64,000 nt of DNA. Source: Thermoanaerobaculia bacterium (lineage in GTDB: Bacteria > Acidobacteriota > Thermoanaerobaculia > UBA5066). The stretch's first letter is position 1. Each line of letters opens with the position of its first letter. The notes beneath the pieces were generated by a model. It saw only the letters and a program-made list of their open reading frames with translations, had not been told where the DNA came from and did not search any database. Made by a program: the position numbers and the translations under genes. The stretch is from contig JAJVIN010000046.1 in the NCBI GenBank assembly GCA_022071945.1, positions 62,001 through 126,000 on the forward strand, given 5' to 3'. Below are positions 8,409 through 16,210 of the stretch, piece by piece.

Positions 8409-9401
8409 TCAGGTCATCCGGAAGGCGACGCCGGCCTGGTTGTAGCCGACGCCCGAGCCGATGAGAACAACGAGGTCGCCACTCTTGATGAGCTTCTTCT
8501 CGATCGCGTCGTCGAGCGCCATCGGGATGCAGGCCGAGCCCGTGTAGCCCCACTCTCCCATGACCGTGTGGGTTCTCGACATCGGAAGGCCGAGGTCATT
8601 CATCACGAGTTCGATCGACGGCTTTCTCACCTGCGTGAAGATGATGAAGTCGATGTCCGAGAGACCGAAGCCTCCTTCCGAGGCGACGCGCCGCACGAGC
8701 CGCGGCCAGCCCTCGTGGTTGATCTCCGGCGGGTACCGCTCGACCATCTTGACCTTCGTCCGCCCAGCGGCAACCGCATCGGCTGTCGCCGGCTCGGCCG
8801 TCCCGCCCGAGTAGATCCCCCAGTGCTTGGCGTAGGCCCCATCAGCCTGGGAGGCCGCGTTCAGGAAGCCGGGAACGTCGCCCGGTTCGAGAACGGCGGC
8901 GCCGGCGCCATCCCCGTAGAAGTAGATCATCGGGTCGTTCGGGTCGGCGAGCTTGTGCATCATGTAGACGCCGACGACGAGAACCGTCTTCAGCGCCGGG
9001 TTCGTGGCGATGAGACCGGAGGCGACCGCGAACCCCATCGGAAAGGAGGCACAGGCGCAGCCGATGTCGAAGGTCCCCGCGTTCTTCGCCCCGAGCTTGT
9101 GCTGCAGGACGACGGATGTCGCGGGAGTGATGTAGTCGGGTGAGTCGGTGCCCAGGATGATGAGGTCGACGTCCTCGGGCTTCCTTCCGGCCTTCTCGAG
9201 CGCCTGCCGAGCGGCCGGGAGGGCCACGTCGGATGCGGCCCAGTCTTCCGGCGCGTACCAGCGGGTCCTGATGCCGCTCGAGGCTTCCATCTTGTCGACG
9301 AACTCGGGCAGGTGGGCAAAGCGGGTTCTCAGGGCGTCGTTCGAGATTTCGATCGGCGGCACATAGCGGCCGGTCGACACGAGGCGTGCGGTCGCGGGCA
9401 T
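8409..9401 (-). CDS. KASIII/FabH-like thiolase-superfamily protein lacking the catalytic His and Asn
   Basis: A 330-residue protein clearly of the beta-ketoacyl-ACP synthase III family. FDIGCACASF carries Cys117 at the acyl-accepting position, and the C-terminal GSGVGYNQAGVAF matches the family's glycine-rich end. Aligned by eye with E. coli FabH, the PHQAN histidine is replaced by Thr256 (FTQVRK) and the GNTS asparagine by Tyr286 (WGYTGSA). The usual Cys-His-Asn triad for decarboxylative Claisen condensation is therefore incomplete, though the acyl-enzyme cysteine remains. Some KASIII relatives act as acyltransferases with altered triads. The start at 9401 lies 4 bases after the SDR stop. 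It may transfer or bind acyl groups; the reaction is uncertain. Confidence 0.85.
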   Translation of the reverse strand: MPATARLVSTGRYVPPIEISNDALRTRFAHLPEFVDKMEASSGIRTRWYAPEDWAASDVALPAARQALEKAGRKPEDVDLIILGTDSPDYITPATSVVLQHKLGAKNAGTFDIGCACASFPMGFAVASGLIATNPALKTVLVVGVYMMHKLADPNDPMIYFYGDGAGAAVLEPGDVPGFLNAASQADGAYAKHWGIYSGGTAEPATADAVAAGRTKVKMVERYPPEINHEGWPRLVRRVASEGGFGLSDIDFIIFTQVRKPSIELVMNDLGLPMSRTHTVMGEWGYTGSACIPMALDDAIEKKLIKSGDLVVLIGSGVGYNQAGVAFRMT

Positions 9402-9405
9402 CGGC

Positions 9406-10191
9406 TCAGGTCCCCGGCACGAGGCCGCCGTCCACCGAGAGGACGGTGCCGTGGACGAACGAGGCGGCGTCGGATGCCAGCCAGACGTAGGCATTGGCGA
9501 TGTCGAGAGGCTCGCCCATCCGGCCGATCGGGGTGTGCGCCACCATCCCGTCGAGAACCTTCTGTGGCATCGCCTTCAGGATCTCGGTCGCCACGAAGCC
9601 CGGAGCGACGGCATTCACCCGGATCTTGTACTTTCCCAGCTCTCGTGCCCAGGTCTGCGACATGGTGATGACGCCACCCTTGGTGGCCGCGTAATTGGTC
9701 TGTCCGAAGTTGCCGTAAAGGCCCACGACCGAGGAGGCGTTGAGGATGACGCCTCCCCCCTGGGCGATCATCGCGGGAACAACGGCACGGGTACAGTTGA
9801 AGACGCCGCGCAGGTTGACGCCGATCACGGCTTCCCACTGGGCGTCCGTCATCGTCGCCGCGACGGCCCCGTCCTTCCACTTGACGAGCTGGGAGTCGCG
9901 GACGATCCCGGCGTTGTTGACCAGGACGTCGACCCGTCCCCACTTGCCAGTGACCTCGGAAAACGCCGCGTTCACCGCCTCGCTGTCGGCCACGTTGACT
10001 TTCCAGAAGGCACCCTCGCCACCGGCCCTGGCCAGCTCGGCCACGAGTGCCTCTGCATCCCGGTCGTCGACGTCCCAGGCGGCGACCTTGCAACCTTCCT
10101 GTGCGAAGCGCAGGGCGGTCGCCTTGCCAATTCCCGCCGCAGCGCCGGTCACGATGACAACTTTGCCGGAAAGACCCGTTTCAATGCTCAT
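9406..10191 (-). CDS. SDR-family oxidoreductase, FabG-like
   Basis: A 261-residue classical short-chain dehydrogenase/reductase. Cofactor motif TGAAAGIG (15-22), VNNAG after beta-4, and the catalytic set Asn126, Ser154, Tyr167 and Lys171 (YAATK). The C-terminal GxxLSVDGGL is typical. An Asp at the end of beta-2 (AAWDVDD) favours NAD(H) over NADPH by the usual rule. The family reduces 3-ketoacyl thioesters or oxidises 3-hydroxy compounds. It is 4 bases ahead of the KASIII-like gene and follows the TonB receptor by about 100 bases, so it probably handles a 3-keto/3-hydroxyacyl group in the same pathway. A FabG housekeeping role is less likely given the neighbours. Confidence 0.92.
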   Translation of the reverse strand: MSIETGLSGKVVIVTGAAAGIGKATALRFAQEGCKVAAWDVDDRDAEALVAELARAGGEGAFWKVNVADSEAVNAAFSEVTGKWGRVDVLVNNAGIVRDSQLVKWKDGAVAATMTDAQWEAVIGVNLRGVFNCTRAVVPAMIAQGGGVILNASSVVGLYGNFGQTNYAATKGGVITMSQTWARELGKYKIRVNAVAPGFVATEILKAMPQKVLDGMVAHTPIGRMGEPLDIANAYVWLASDAASFVHGTVLSVDGGLVPGT

Positions 10192-10246
10192 GTCTTCTCC
10201 AGGGACGGCAATGCCGGCCCCCTCTCTCCGCCCGTCAAGGGCGGAA

Positions 10247-10274
10247 GCCGCCGGGGGGTTCCCCTCCCGGCGGC
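10247..10274 (-). terminator. Strong hairpin between TonB receptor and SDR genes
   Basis: GCCGCCGGG (10247-10255) pairs with CCCGGCGGC (10266-10274), and the stem extends three more pairs inward around a TTCC loop. No T-run follows on either strand. It can act as a partial terminator, processing site or 3' stabiliser, lowering or separating expression of the enzymes relative to the receptor. Confidence 0.5.
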
Positions 10275-10287
10275 TGGTGCCTTCGTG

Positions 10288-13092
10288 TCAGTAGGCCAGC
10301 CGGAACCCGAGTTGAACCCTTCGGGAATCCTCCGGGATCGAGCGGGTATAGACGCCGAAGTTCGGGTTCAGATTCGCCGGGAGCGGCGCGGTCCGCGCGG
10401 TCCCGCGGAGGTACTCGGCGCTATCCACCGAGGTCACGTCGTAGTTCACGGTGTTGAAGACGTTGAAGACCTCTCCGATGACGTCGAGATTCAGGGAGGG
10501 GCCAAGGCTGAAGCTCTTGGTCAACCGGAAGTCGAAGCGGCGGTACGGCGGGCCGTCCTCGGCAAAGCGGTCGACCCCGGCCGGCCGGTCGGAGTTGAAG
10601 CCGTCACCGTTCCAGTCGTACCCGAGCCGGTGCGTCCAGGGCTGGCCCGTGCCGTACTGGAAGATCGGCGCCACCGTGAACTTCAGGGGGAGGCGGAAGA
10701 CGCCCGAGAGCACGACGCGGACTTTCTCGGTAGAGCGGGCGCGGCCCCACTCACCCTCGATGTTCGCGGGGTCGTTCGGGTAGCCGGTCGGGTACTCGGG
10801 ACTGAAGTCGTCGTTGAGGTTCTTCTTGTCCGCGAACGTCACCGACCCCGTCAGGATGTGGCCGCCCTTCATCGTTCCGTTGAGGGCGACCGTGAGCGCC
10901 TTGTACTCCGAGTGCCCCTCGTTCGTGTAGGTGTTGATGTTGGAGTAGTCCCGATTCGGGCGGACCGGAGGGTTTGCGTTCCCGGCCCAGTTGACGTCCC
11001 TGTTGATGAGCTCGTTGCGCCCCTTGGCGTAGACGCCCTCGATGTCGAGATACAGGCCCGTTGCGCCGAGCCGGGTCGTCAGACCGAGGCTCGTCTGGTT
11101 GGCCTCGGGCGCTTCCACGGTCGCGTCGAGAAGGGTGATGGCCGGAGCCGTCGGGAGCCCTGTCGCCGTCGGATTGTTCGGGTCGAGGGCGAGAGCCGGC
11201 AGGCCAAAGAGCGCTCCGTTGAGGCGCGTCACGATCTTGCGTCCCGTCACACCGTTCTGCTGGAGTTCCGTGAAGGCCGGAACGAGGAGGTAGCGGCCCG
11301 TGAAGATGCCCCAGCCGCCGCGCGCCACGAAGGCGCCGTCGTTCTTGATGTCCCACGAGAATCCGATTCGCGGCTGGATGTTGTCGGTGTCCGTCCCGCG
11401 CGGGTTGGGAACCAGCGGGTGCGTGAAGTCGGGGTTGTTCCCATCCGTGTCGAGGTCGTAGCGGAGACCGAGGCTGACGGTCAGGTTGCTCCTCGGGCGC
11501 CAGTCGTCCTGCACGAATGCGGCGATCCGGTCCGTCGTGATCGTGACGTCACTCGATCCGATGCCGTACAGGTACGCGTACGGAATGGTCTTGTTGTCGA
11601 GGAGCCAGAGGAAGAGGCCGTTCTGGTACGTGTCGATGATCGACCGGTCCTTCACGTGCTGCCAGCCCGCCCCGATCTTGAGATCGTGGGTACCCGTCTT
11701 TCCCGCCAGGTGCATGTAGAGGGTGTCCCGCAACTCGAACTGGTCGCCCTCACCGAGGAGGTCGCCCACGATGTTGCCCCCCGAGCGAAGCGTGTTCCCG
11801 AGCGAGTACCAGTCGCCCACCGCCCGGGAGTTCATCGGCTCGTAGTACTTCCGGTGCCCGGCCTGGAATCGCGCCTCGTTCGTCGTCGTGTTCCCCGCCA
11901 TCCAGCTATGGGCGGCGGTGAAGTTGTAGTTGTCGCGCTGCAGCTCCTGGCCGTAACTGACATCCTGGATGCCGCCGACGCGGAAATTGTCCATCCGGTA
12001 GCGCTCGTAGTCCCCCTTGGCGAGAAGGTTCATCTCGTCCGTGAGCTGAAACGCCACGGAGCCGAAAACGAGCAGCTGGTTGAAGGGGTTCTCCGCGTCG
12101 ACCTTGTTCGACGTCGCGAACGCACCGCCCGGACGGACGAGAGCTGCCTTGACGTTGTCGACATACTCGGCCGAGAGGAAGAAGTGGGTCTTGTCCTTGA
12201 CGATGGGTCCGCCGAGCGTCAGGCCACCTTGACCCCGGTGGGGCTCGATATCCGAGTCCAGCTCCTTGTACTCCTTGGCGCGCAGCCAGTCAGGCAGGTA
12301 GTAGGCGAAGGCAGTGCCCTTGACGTCGTTGGTCCCGGTCTTCGTGAGAACCGTGAGGGCGCCGCCCGAGGAGCCTCCGACTTCGGTATCAAAGCGGCTG
12401 TTGACGACGCGGAACTCGGAAATCGCGTCCTGCGAGACGCGCGTCTTGGCCAATCCCAGCGCGGGGTCGGTGTAATCGACTCCGTCCACCAGGATAGTGG
12501 ACTGGCTGGCGTTCCCCCCGGAACCAATCACCGGACCACCCGAGATGAAACGAAAGTCGCCGCGCTCGCGCTCGACCCCGGGCGCGATGAAGGCGAGCTT
12601 CTCGAACTCGCGGTTCGGGACCGGAAGCTCCCGGATCTGCTCCGGAACGATGTTCGTCGAGGAGTCCGTCTTGTAGACGTCCACCGTCTGAGCCTCGGCC
12701 ACGACCGTGATCGACTCGGTGACCGCCTTGGCTCGAAGGACGATCCTGAGCTTGGCGGTCTGCCCGACCCGGAGCGTTGCCGGCTGCTCGACGGGATCGA
12801 AGCCGGAGAGGCTCGCCTTGACGGTGTAGCCAGGCGCGGGCGTCACGGCCGGGAAGCGCGCGCTCCCCCTCGCCGAGGTGACGGCCACCCGGACGAAGCC
12901 CGTCTCGGCCCGCTTCAGCTCGACGGACACGCCCGGGAGCCCGATGCCCGTCTCGTCGACGACATCCACCTCGACGGTGGCGTCGGCCGACTGGGCCTGT
13001 GCCAGGCGTCCCGAAGGAACCGCCAGCCCGAAAAGCACCCCGGCGGCGAGCGCCAGGACACCGGTGAAAGAACGAATGGAGACCCTCGACAT
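10288..13092 (-). CDS. TonB-dependent receptor, Oar-like, with carboxypeptidase-regulatory domain
   Basis: A 934-residue outer-membrane receptor. A signal peptide (1-34, cleavage after AQA) is followed by a carboxypeptidase-regulatory-like beta domain (about 40-125, VDVVDETGIGLPGVSVEL), a plug domain (PVPNREFEKLAFIAPGV, then SQSTILVDGVDYTDPA), and a long beta-barrel ending in VQLGFRLAY with a terminal aromatic residue. This architecture is the Oar/SusC-like form abundant in Acidobacteriota. The start at 13092 has GGAGG eight bases upstream. It is the first gene after the promoter and TetR-type palindrome at 13239-13294. Its likely job is energised import of the compound handled by the following enzymes; substrate unknown. 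Confidence 0.93.
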   Translation of the reverse strand: MSRVSIRSFTGVLALAAGVLFGLAVPSGRLAQAQSADATVEVDVVDETGIGLPGVSVELKRAETGFVRVAVTSARGSARFPAVTPAPGYTVKASLSGFDPVEQPATLRVGQTAKLRIVLRAKAVTESITVVAEAQTVDVYKTDSSTNIVPEQIRELPVPNREFEKLAFIAPGVERERGDFRFISGGPVIGSGGNASQSTILVDGVDYTDPALGLAKTRVSQDAISEFRVVNSRFDTEVGGSSGGALTVLTKTGTNDVKGTAFAYYLPDWLRAKEYKELDSDIEPHRGQGGLTLGGPIVKDKTHFFLSAEYVDNVKAALVRPGGAFATSNKVDAENPFNQLLVFGSVAFQLTDEMNLLAKGDYERYRMDNFRVGGIQDVSYGQELQRDNYNFTAAHSWMAGNTTTNEARFQAGHRKYYEPMNSRAVGDWYSLGNTLRSGGNIVGDLLGEGDQFELRDTLYMHLAGKTGTHDLKIGAGWQHVKDRSIIDTYQNGLFLWLLDNKTIPYAYLYGIGSSDVTITTDRIAAFVQDDWRPRSNLTVSLGLRYDLDTDGNNPDFTHPLVPNPRGTDTDNIQPRIGFSWDIKNDGAFVARGGWGIFTGRYLLVPAFTELQQNGVTGRKIVTRLNGALFGLPALALDPNNPTATGLPTAPAITLLDATVEAPEANQTSLGLTTRLGATGLYLDIEGVYAKGRNELINRDVNWAGNANPPVRPNRDYSNINTYTNEGHSEYKALTVALNGTMKGGHILTGSVTFADKKNLNDDFSPEYPTGYPNDPANIEGEWGRARSTEKVRVVLSGVFRLPLKFTVAPIFQYGTGQPWTHRLGYDWNGDGFNSDRPAGVDRFAEDGPPYRRFDFRLTKSFSLGPSLNLDVIGEVFNVFNTVNYDVTSVDSAEYLRGTARTAPLPANLNPNFGVYTRSIPEDSRRVQLGFRLAY

Positions 13093-13238
13093 TGCCCCAA
13101 CCTCCTGGCGCCTGCTGCGCCCTCCTCTTGATGGCGTCCCCCGGGATCCGGGCGAGAGAGACCACCCAGGCATCGAGCACGTTCGTCCGCGCTCTCCGAC
13201 CCCTTTGCGTCCTTGCCCTCTCCCCGCTTCCATGTAAA

Positions 13239-13256
13239 ATACCGAACGCTCGGTAT
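13239..13256. promoter_or_regulatory. TetR-type operator palindrome
   Basis: ATACCGAACGCTCGGTAT: 16 of 18 bases obey dyad symmetry (7-bp arms ATACCGA/TCGGTAT and a central CG). Size and symmetry are typical of TetR-family operators. It begins about 10 bases downstream of the -10 of the minus-strand promoter, where a bound repressor would block transcription of the TonB-SDR-KASIII-ligase block. The TetR gene at 3218-3856 is the obvious candidate. Confidence 0.7.
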
Positions 13257-13265
13257 GTTTTCAGA

Positions 13266-13294
13266 AAACTACAGCTCGGATCCCACGGTGTCAA
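13266..13294 (-). promoter_or_regulatory. Promoter of the TonB receptor/hydrolase/ligase block
   Basis: On the minus strand a perfect TTGACA (13294-13289) is followed by a 17-base spacer and TAGTTT (13271-13266). The predicted transcription start is near 13259, about 165 bases before the TonB receptor start, with the TetR-type palindrome inside the first transcribed bases. A full TTGACA is rare in such GC-rich DNA. Confidence 0.6.
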
Positions 13295-13320
13295 GGGTCT
13301 CCTCGGGCTTTTTCCGCGAT

Positions 13321-13428
13321 GGTGGCCCAGATTCTCTGGGCGGCCCCGATTCTCTGGGCGGCCCCGATTCCCTGGGCGGCCCAGATTCTCTGGGTGGCCC
13401 GGATTCTCTGGGTGGCCCGGATTCTCTG
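13321..13428. repeat. Six tandem 18-bp repeats, possibly coding GGPDSL
   Basis: Six exact-length direct copies of GGYGGCCCNGATTCYCTG run from 13321 to 13428. The copies vary only at positions 3, 9 and 15. Read on the plus strand in the frame open from 13213 to 13542, every variant is synonymous and each unit encodes GGPDSL. The frame would give a protein of up to 109 residues, overlapping the next gene's start by 13 bases, but it has no clear ribosome site and covers the opposing promoter, so I do not call a CDS. The array begins 27 bases upstream of the minus-strand -35 box. Confidence 0.85.
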
Positions 13429-13529
13429 GGCGCAAAGAACCTGGGTACACGGGACCTGGGTCCGGCCCTTCGCGGTCCTTGGGCAGAACCAGACCTTTCC
13501 GCGGGAGAAGCCGCTGTCAGGGGGCATAG

Positions 13530-14405
13530 ATGGTTCATCTGACGTCCACCGCCGTTCATGGCCGCGAGATCGTGGCCGACCCGACGCCGATGGGGCTTCT
13601 GGGTCTCGCGATCGGGTGCGCCGCGCTCGTTCCGATCGCCTTTGGCGCAAGCCTTTCGCCCGCGGGCCTCGAGACGGCGGCGATGTTCTGCCTCTTGTTC
13701 GGAGCCGGATGCCAGTTCCTGGCCGGGCTCCTCAATCTCGTCAACCGCAACCTCTACGGCGGGACGCTCTTCCTCACGTTCGCCTTCAACTGGATCTTCA
13801 ACTGGTGGGCTCTTCACTCGATGGCCCGGGGATTCGTTGCGGACCGGGGGATCGTTTTTGCCACCGAGGTCGCGTTTCTCTTGATCTTCGTCTTGATCAC
13901 GTGGGGATTCGGTCACTTCTCCTCCCTCCTCTTCGTCTTCCTCCTCGACATCGACCTGATCTACGTCTTCAAGGTGGCCGGGCACGTTCTCGACAGCCGG
14001 GCGTTCCATCTGCCGGTGGCGCTTCTCACCGTCGGCCTGGGCCTGCTTTCCCTCTGGATCGCCTTCGCTCTCTTGCTGAATCCGGTGACGGGACGCCAGG
14101 TCTTTACGCTGGGGGGCCCGCTGTTTCGGACGAAGGCGCGTCCGCCCCTCGATCTCGCCGCGCGCACGGCCATCATCGGCCTCCTGTACAGGCGCTGGAG
14201 GGAGGACGAGACCTCAACGCTTCAGTTCGCCGGCCTCGTCGCACTTCTCCCAGGGTTCCCGGAGGCGCGCATCCGAAACGAGGTCGACTACCTGACCGCG
14301 CACGGCCTCATCGAGAAGCCGGGAAAGGACGACATTCGCCTCACGGCAGCAGGAATCGATCGCTGGGAACAGCAGATCCTGGGGGTTCCCGGGCTCGCGC
14401 GTTAG
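13530..14405 (+). CDS. GPR1/FUN34/YaaH (SatP)-like membrane transporter with C-terminal winged helix
   Basis: A 291-residue protein. Residues 16-29 (ADPTPMGLLGLAIG) match the N-terminal signature of the acetate/succinate transporter family GPR1/FUN34/YaaH, followed by about six transmembrane helices to residue 183. After a linker, residues about 213-285 form a soluble helical region (LYRRWREDETSTLQF, ARIRNEVDYLTAHGLIEK, DIRLTAAGIDRWEQQIL). The helix-helix-wing order and the LTAAG turn look like a winged-helix domain of the kind found at the end of small DNA-binding proteins. Ordinary SatP proteins are about 190-210 residues and lack this tail. The gene is convergent with the TldE-like gene. 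Transport of a short-chain carboxylate is the family role; the tail's function is unknown. Confidence 0.75.
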   Translation: MVHLTSTAVHGREIVADPTPMGLLGLAIGCAALVPIAFGASLSPAGLETAAMFCLLFGAGCQFLAGLLNLVNRNLYGGTLFLTFAFNWIFNWWALHSMARGFVADRGIVFATEVAFLLIFVLITWGFGHFSSLLFVFLLDIDLIYVFKVAGHVLDSRAFHLPVALLTVGLGLLSLWIAFALLLNPVTGRQVFTLGGPLFRTKARPPLDLAARTAIIGLLYRRWREDETSTLQFAGLVALLPGFPEARIRNEVDYLTAHGLIEKPGKDDIRLTAAGIDRWEQQILGVPGLAR

Positions 14406-14497
14406 CTTCTCGAGACTCACGGACGGCGGCCGAGCCCGGGGAGCCGGGGTCACGCTGCCCTGACCTCGGGGCACCGCTGCCACGCGTTGGACAGCGT

Positions 14498-16210
14498 CTA
14501 CCGGGCTGGCGGAGATTCGAAATACGGGTTCGAGAGAAGCGCGGGACGGGCTTGCGGAGATCTATCGGACTCGAGTTCCAGCTCGTCGAAGAGGACGGAC
14601 GGCGCCGCCATCGAACTCACGGGTCCCCCCGGTCGCGACCAACCGGAATCGATCCACGACTTCTTCCCGGCTGCGACGATCTCACGCAGGCTCTTGACCG
14701 AGAGGTCTCCGAAGATCAGTCCCCGGACCGGTTCCTCGCGGCCGTCGGGATAGACCCTGGAAACGAGGACCGGAGGGCTCACGCGCTGCCGGGGCAAGGG
14801 ACCGGCTTGCATCGGAGGCTGCTGCGGAGCGACGTTGGAGAGGGCCCGGATGACAACTCCAAAAGAGAGTCCGTGAGCGAGGGCACGCCGCACGAGTTCC
14901 TTCTTGAGTTCCTCCTCGCTCATACCTTGCAAGGCCTTGATGATGATGTTGCCGGCCTGGGGCTCCGGGGGACCAGCACTCCCCGCCCGTCCGTGTCCGT
15001 TCGACTGCGCGATCCCTTTGCGGGGCCGGCGTGACATGAGGAGCGTCTTTAGGACCCCTTTCTCCACGAGCGTGACCTTTTGCGCGGGGATTCCCTCGTC
15101 GTCGAAAGCGTAGCCGCCCACCAGTGCTTCCCCGTTCCATCGTCCGGAAAGCGGGTCGTCGACAACGTCGAGAAAGTCCGGAAGGACGGCCCGGCCGAGC
15201 TTCGAGGCAAGCTCACTCTCCTGCGCGAGAGCCGCGGGAAGCGGCTGCGGCGTCAGGGGAGGCCGGCTCCCCCTGAGATGGGGTTCGAGCAGGTCGCCGA
15301 AGAGAGCAGGCGCGGCCTGCTCGACGAAGAGAACGGGCCCGGCGTAGTTCTCTGCCGCCGGAGCCGACGCCAGTGCACTCATCTCCTCGGCAAACCTGCG
15401 GATCTGTCCCGCTACCTGCTCTTCTGAAGGCAGGCTGGCGAGATCGAGTTCCCAGAGTCCTTTCTCCAGGCTGAGGACGGCACCGTTCGGCGCTTGCACC
15501 GAGGCTCGAAACCAGAGGTGGCCGAGCTGATTCGTCTGCAAGATCCTGCTCCCCTCGCTCGACACGAGGAATGTGTTCGTGGCCGATGCGAAGAGGCTGA
15601 CCCAGGACTCCTGGACCGCCGGATAGGCACGAAAGAGTGCCGACAGGCGTTTGACGCGATCCACCCAGCGTGCATCGATCGGGCGGGCGTTGTGCCTGGA
15701 GTCGATCGAGACGCTGGGCTCCTCGCAAGAGAAGTCCGGGGGCCGGTCGGGCTCCACTCTGCCGGCGAGCACGCCCTTCTTCTGGGCCAGGAGTTCGGCC
15801 GCGGACTTGTACGCCTCGTCCGTGGCGAGCCAGATCTCGTGACGCAGGGCCATGACGTTGTCTTCGAGCGGAAGGAACCGTGGCGTAAACAGTGGGAACC
15901 GCCCGCCAGCAAAGCCGGAGTTGTCGAGATCATGGCTTCCAACCCGCACCTCGGTGCGCAGAGTGCGCATCCGGTCGCGGGAGTTGTTTCGTACGGCGCC
16001 GAAGGAGGCGTCGATCCGCTGGGAATCGGTGTCGTTCACCGCGTAGAGGATGAAGTATGGGCGCTCGACCCCATCCAGCTTCAGTCCATCAACCGATCTC
16101 GAAAGCTCCGCCTCGAGGGCGGCCATCAAAGGATCAACCGCTGTGGGAGTCTGCGCGCGGGCTCCCAGGGCGAGGAGGGTGACGACAACGCAGAACAGTG
16201 AATGTTTCAT
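14498..16210 (-). CDS. Secreted TldE/PmbA-like protein without zinc site
   Basis: A 570-residue exported protein. The signal peptide is MKHSLFCVVVTLLALGARA. The body is homologous to the TldD/PmbA family (DDEGIPAQKVTLVEKGVL, LLMSRRPRKGIAQSNGHGR). Where the neighbouring paralogue has HEVFGH, this protein reads EQAAPALFGDLLEPH, and the C-terminal cysteine ligand is also missing (SGWSRPGG). It should therefore be the non-catalytic partner, as TldE/PmbA is to TldD. Its ATG overlaps the stop of the TldD-like gene as ATGA, so the two are translationally coupled. In the known system TldD and TldE form a cytoplasmic heterodimer that cleaves unfolded peptides; here both carry signal peptides. Confidence 0.85.
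   Translation of the reverse strand: MKHSLFCVVVTLLALGARAQTPTAVDPLMAALEAELSRSVDGLKLDGVERPYFILYAVNDTDSQRIDASFGAVRNNSRDRMRTLRTEVRVGSHDLDNSGFAGGRFPLFTPRFLPLEDNVMALRHEIWLATDEAYKSAAELLAQKKGVLAGRVEPDRPPDFSCEEPSVSIDSRHNARPIDARWVDRVKRLSALFRAYPAVQESWVSLFASATNTFLVSSEGSRILQTNQLGHLWFRASVQAPNGAVLSLEKGLWELDLASLPSEEQVAGQIRRFAEEMSALASAPAAENYAGPVLFVEQAAPALFGDLLEPHLRGSRPPLTPQPLPAALAQESELASKLGRAVLPDFLDVVDDPLSGRWNGEALVGGYAFDDEGIPAQKVTLVEKGVLKTLLMSRRPRKGIAQSNGHGRAGSAGPPEPQAGNIIIKALQGMSEEELKKELVRRALAHGLSFGVVIRALSNVAPQQPPMQAGPLPRQRVSPPVLVSRVYPDGREEPVRGLIFGDLSVKSLREIVAAGKKSWIDSGWSRPGGPVSSMAAPSVLFDELELESDRSPQARPALLSNPYFESPPAR

Noticed and set aside
3218-10191. A bona fide OleABCD long-chain olefin operon
   Set aside because: The hydrolases have Ser rather than the OleB-type Asp nucleophile, the SDR is short and FabG-like, and the KASIII protein lacks the His and Asn of OleA. 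Only the class composition agrees.
9451-13131. A 1226-codon open frame on the plus strand across the SDR and TonB receptor genes
   Set aside because: It is antisense to two well-supported genes and its translation is charged, low-complexity and without any domain; GC-rich codons on one strand routinely leave such open frames on the other.
13321-13428. CRISPR array
   Set aside because: The 18-bp units are contiguous with no spacers and no cas genes are in the window.
13213-13542. A definite 109-residue GGPDSL-repeat protein gene
   Set aside because: No Shine-Dalgarno, it covers the opposing promoter and operator and overlaps the next start. Kept as a repeat plus a finding, not as a CDS.
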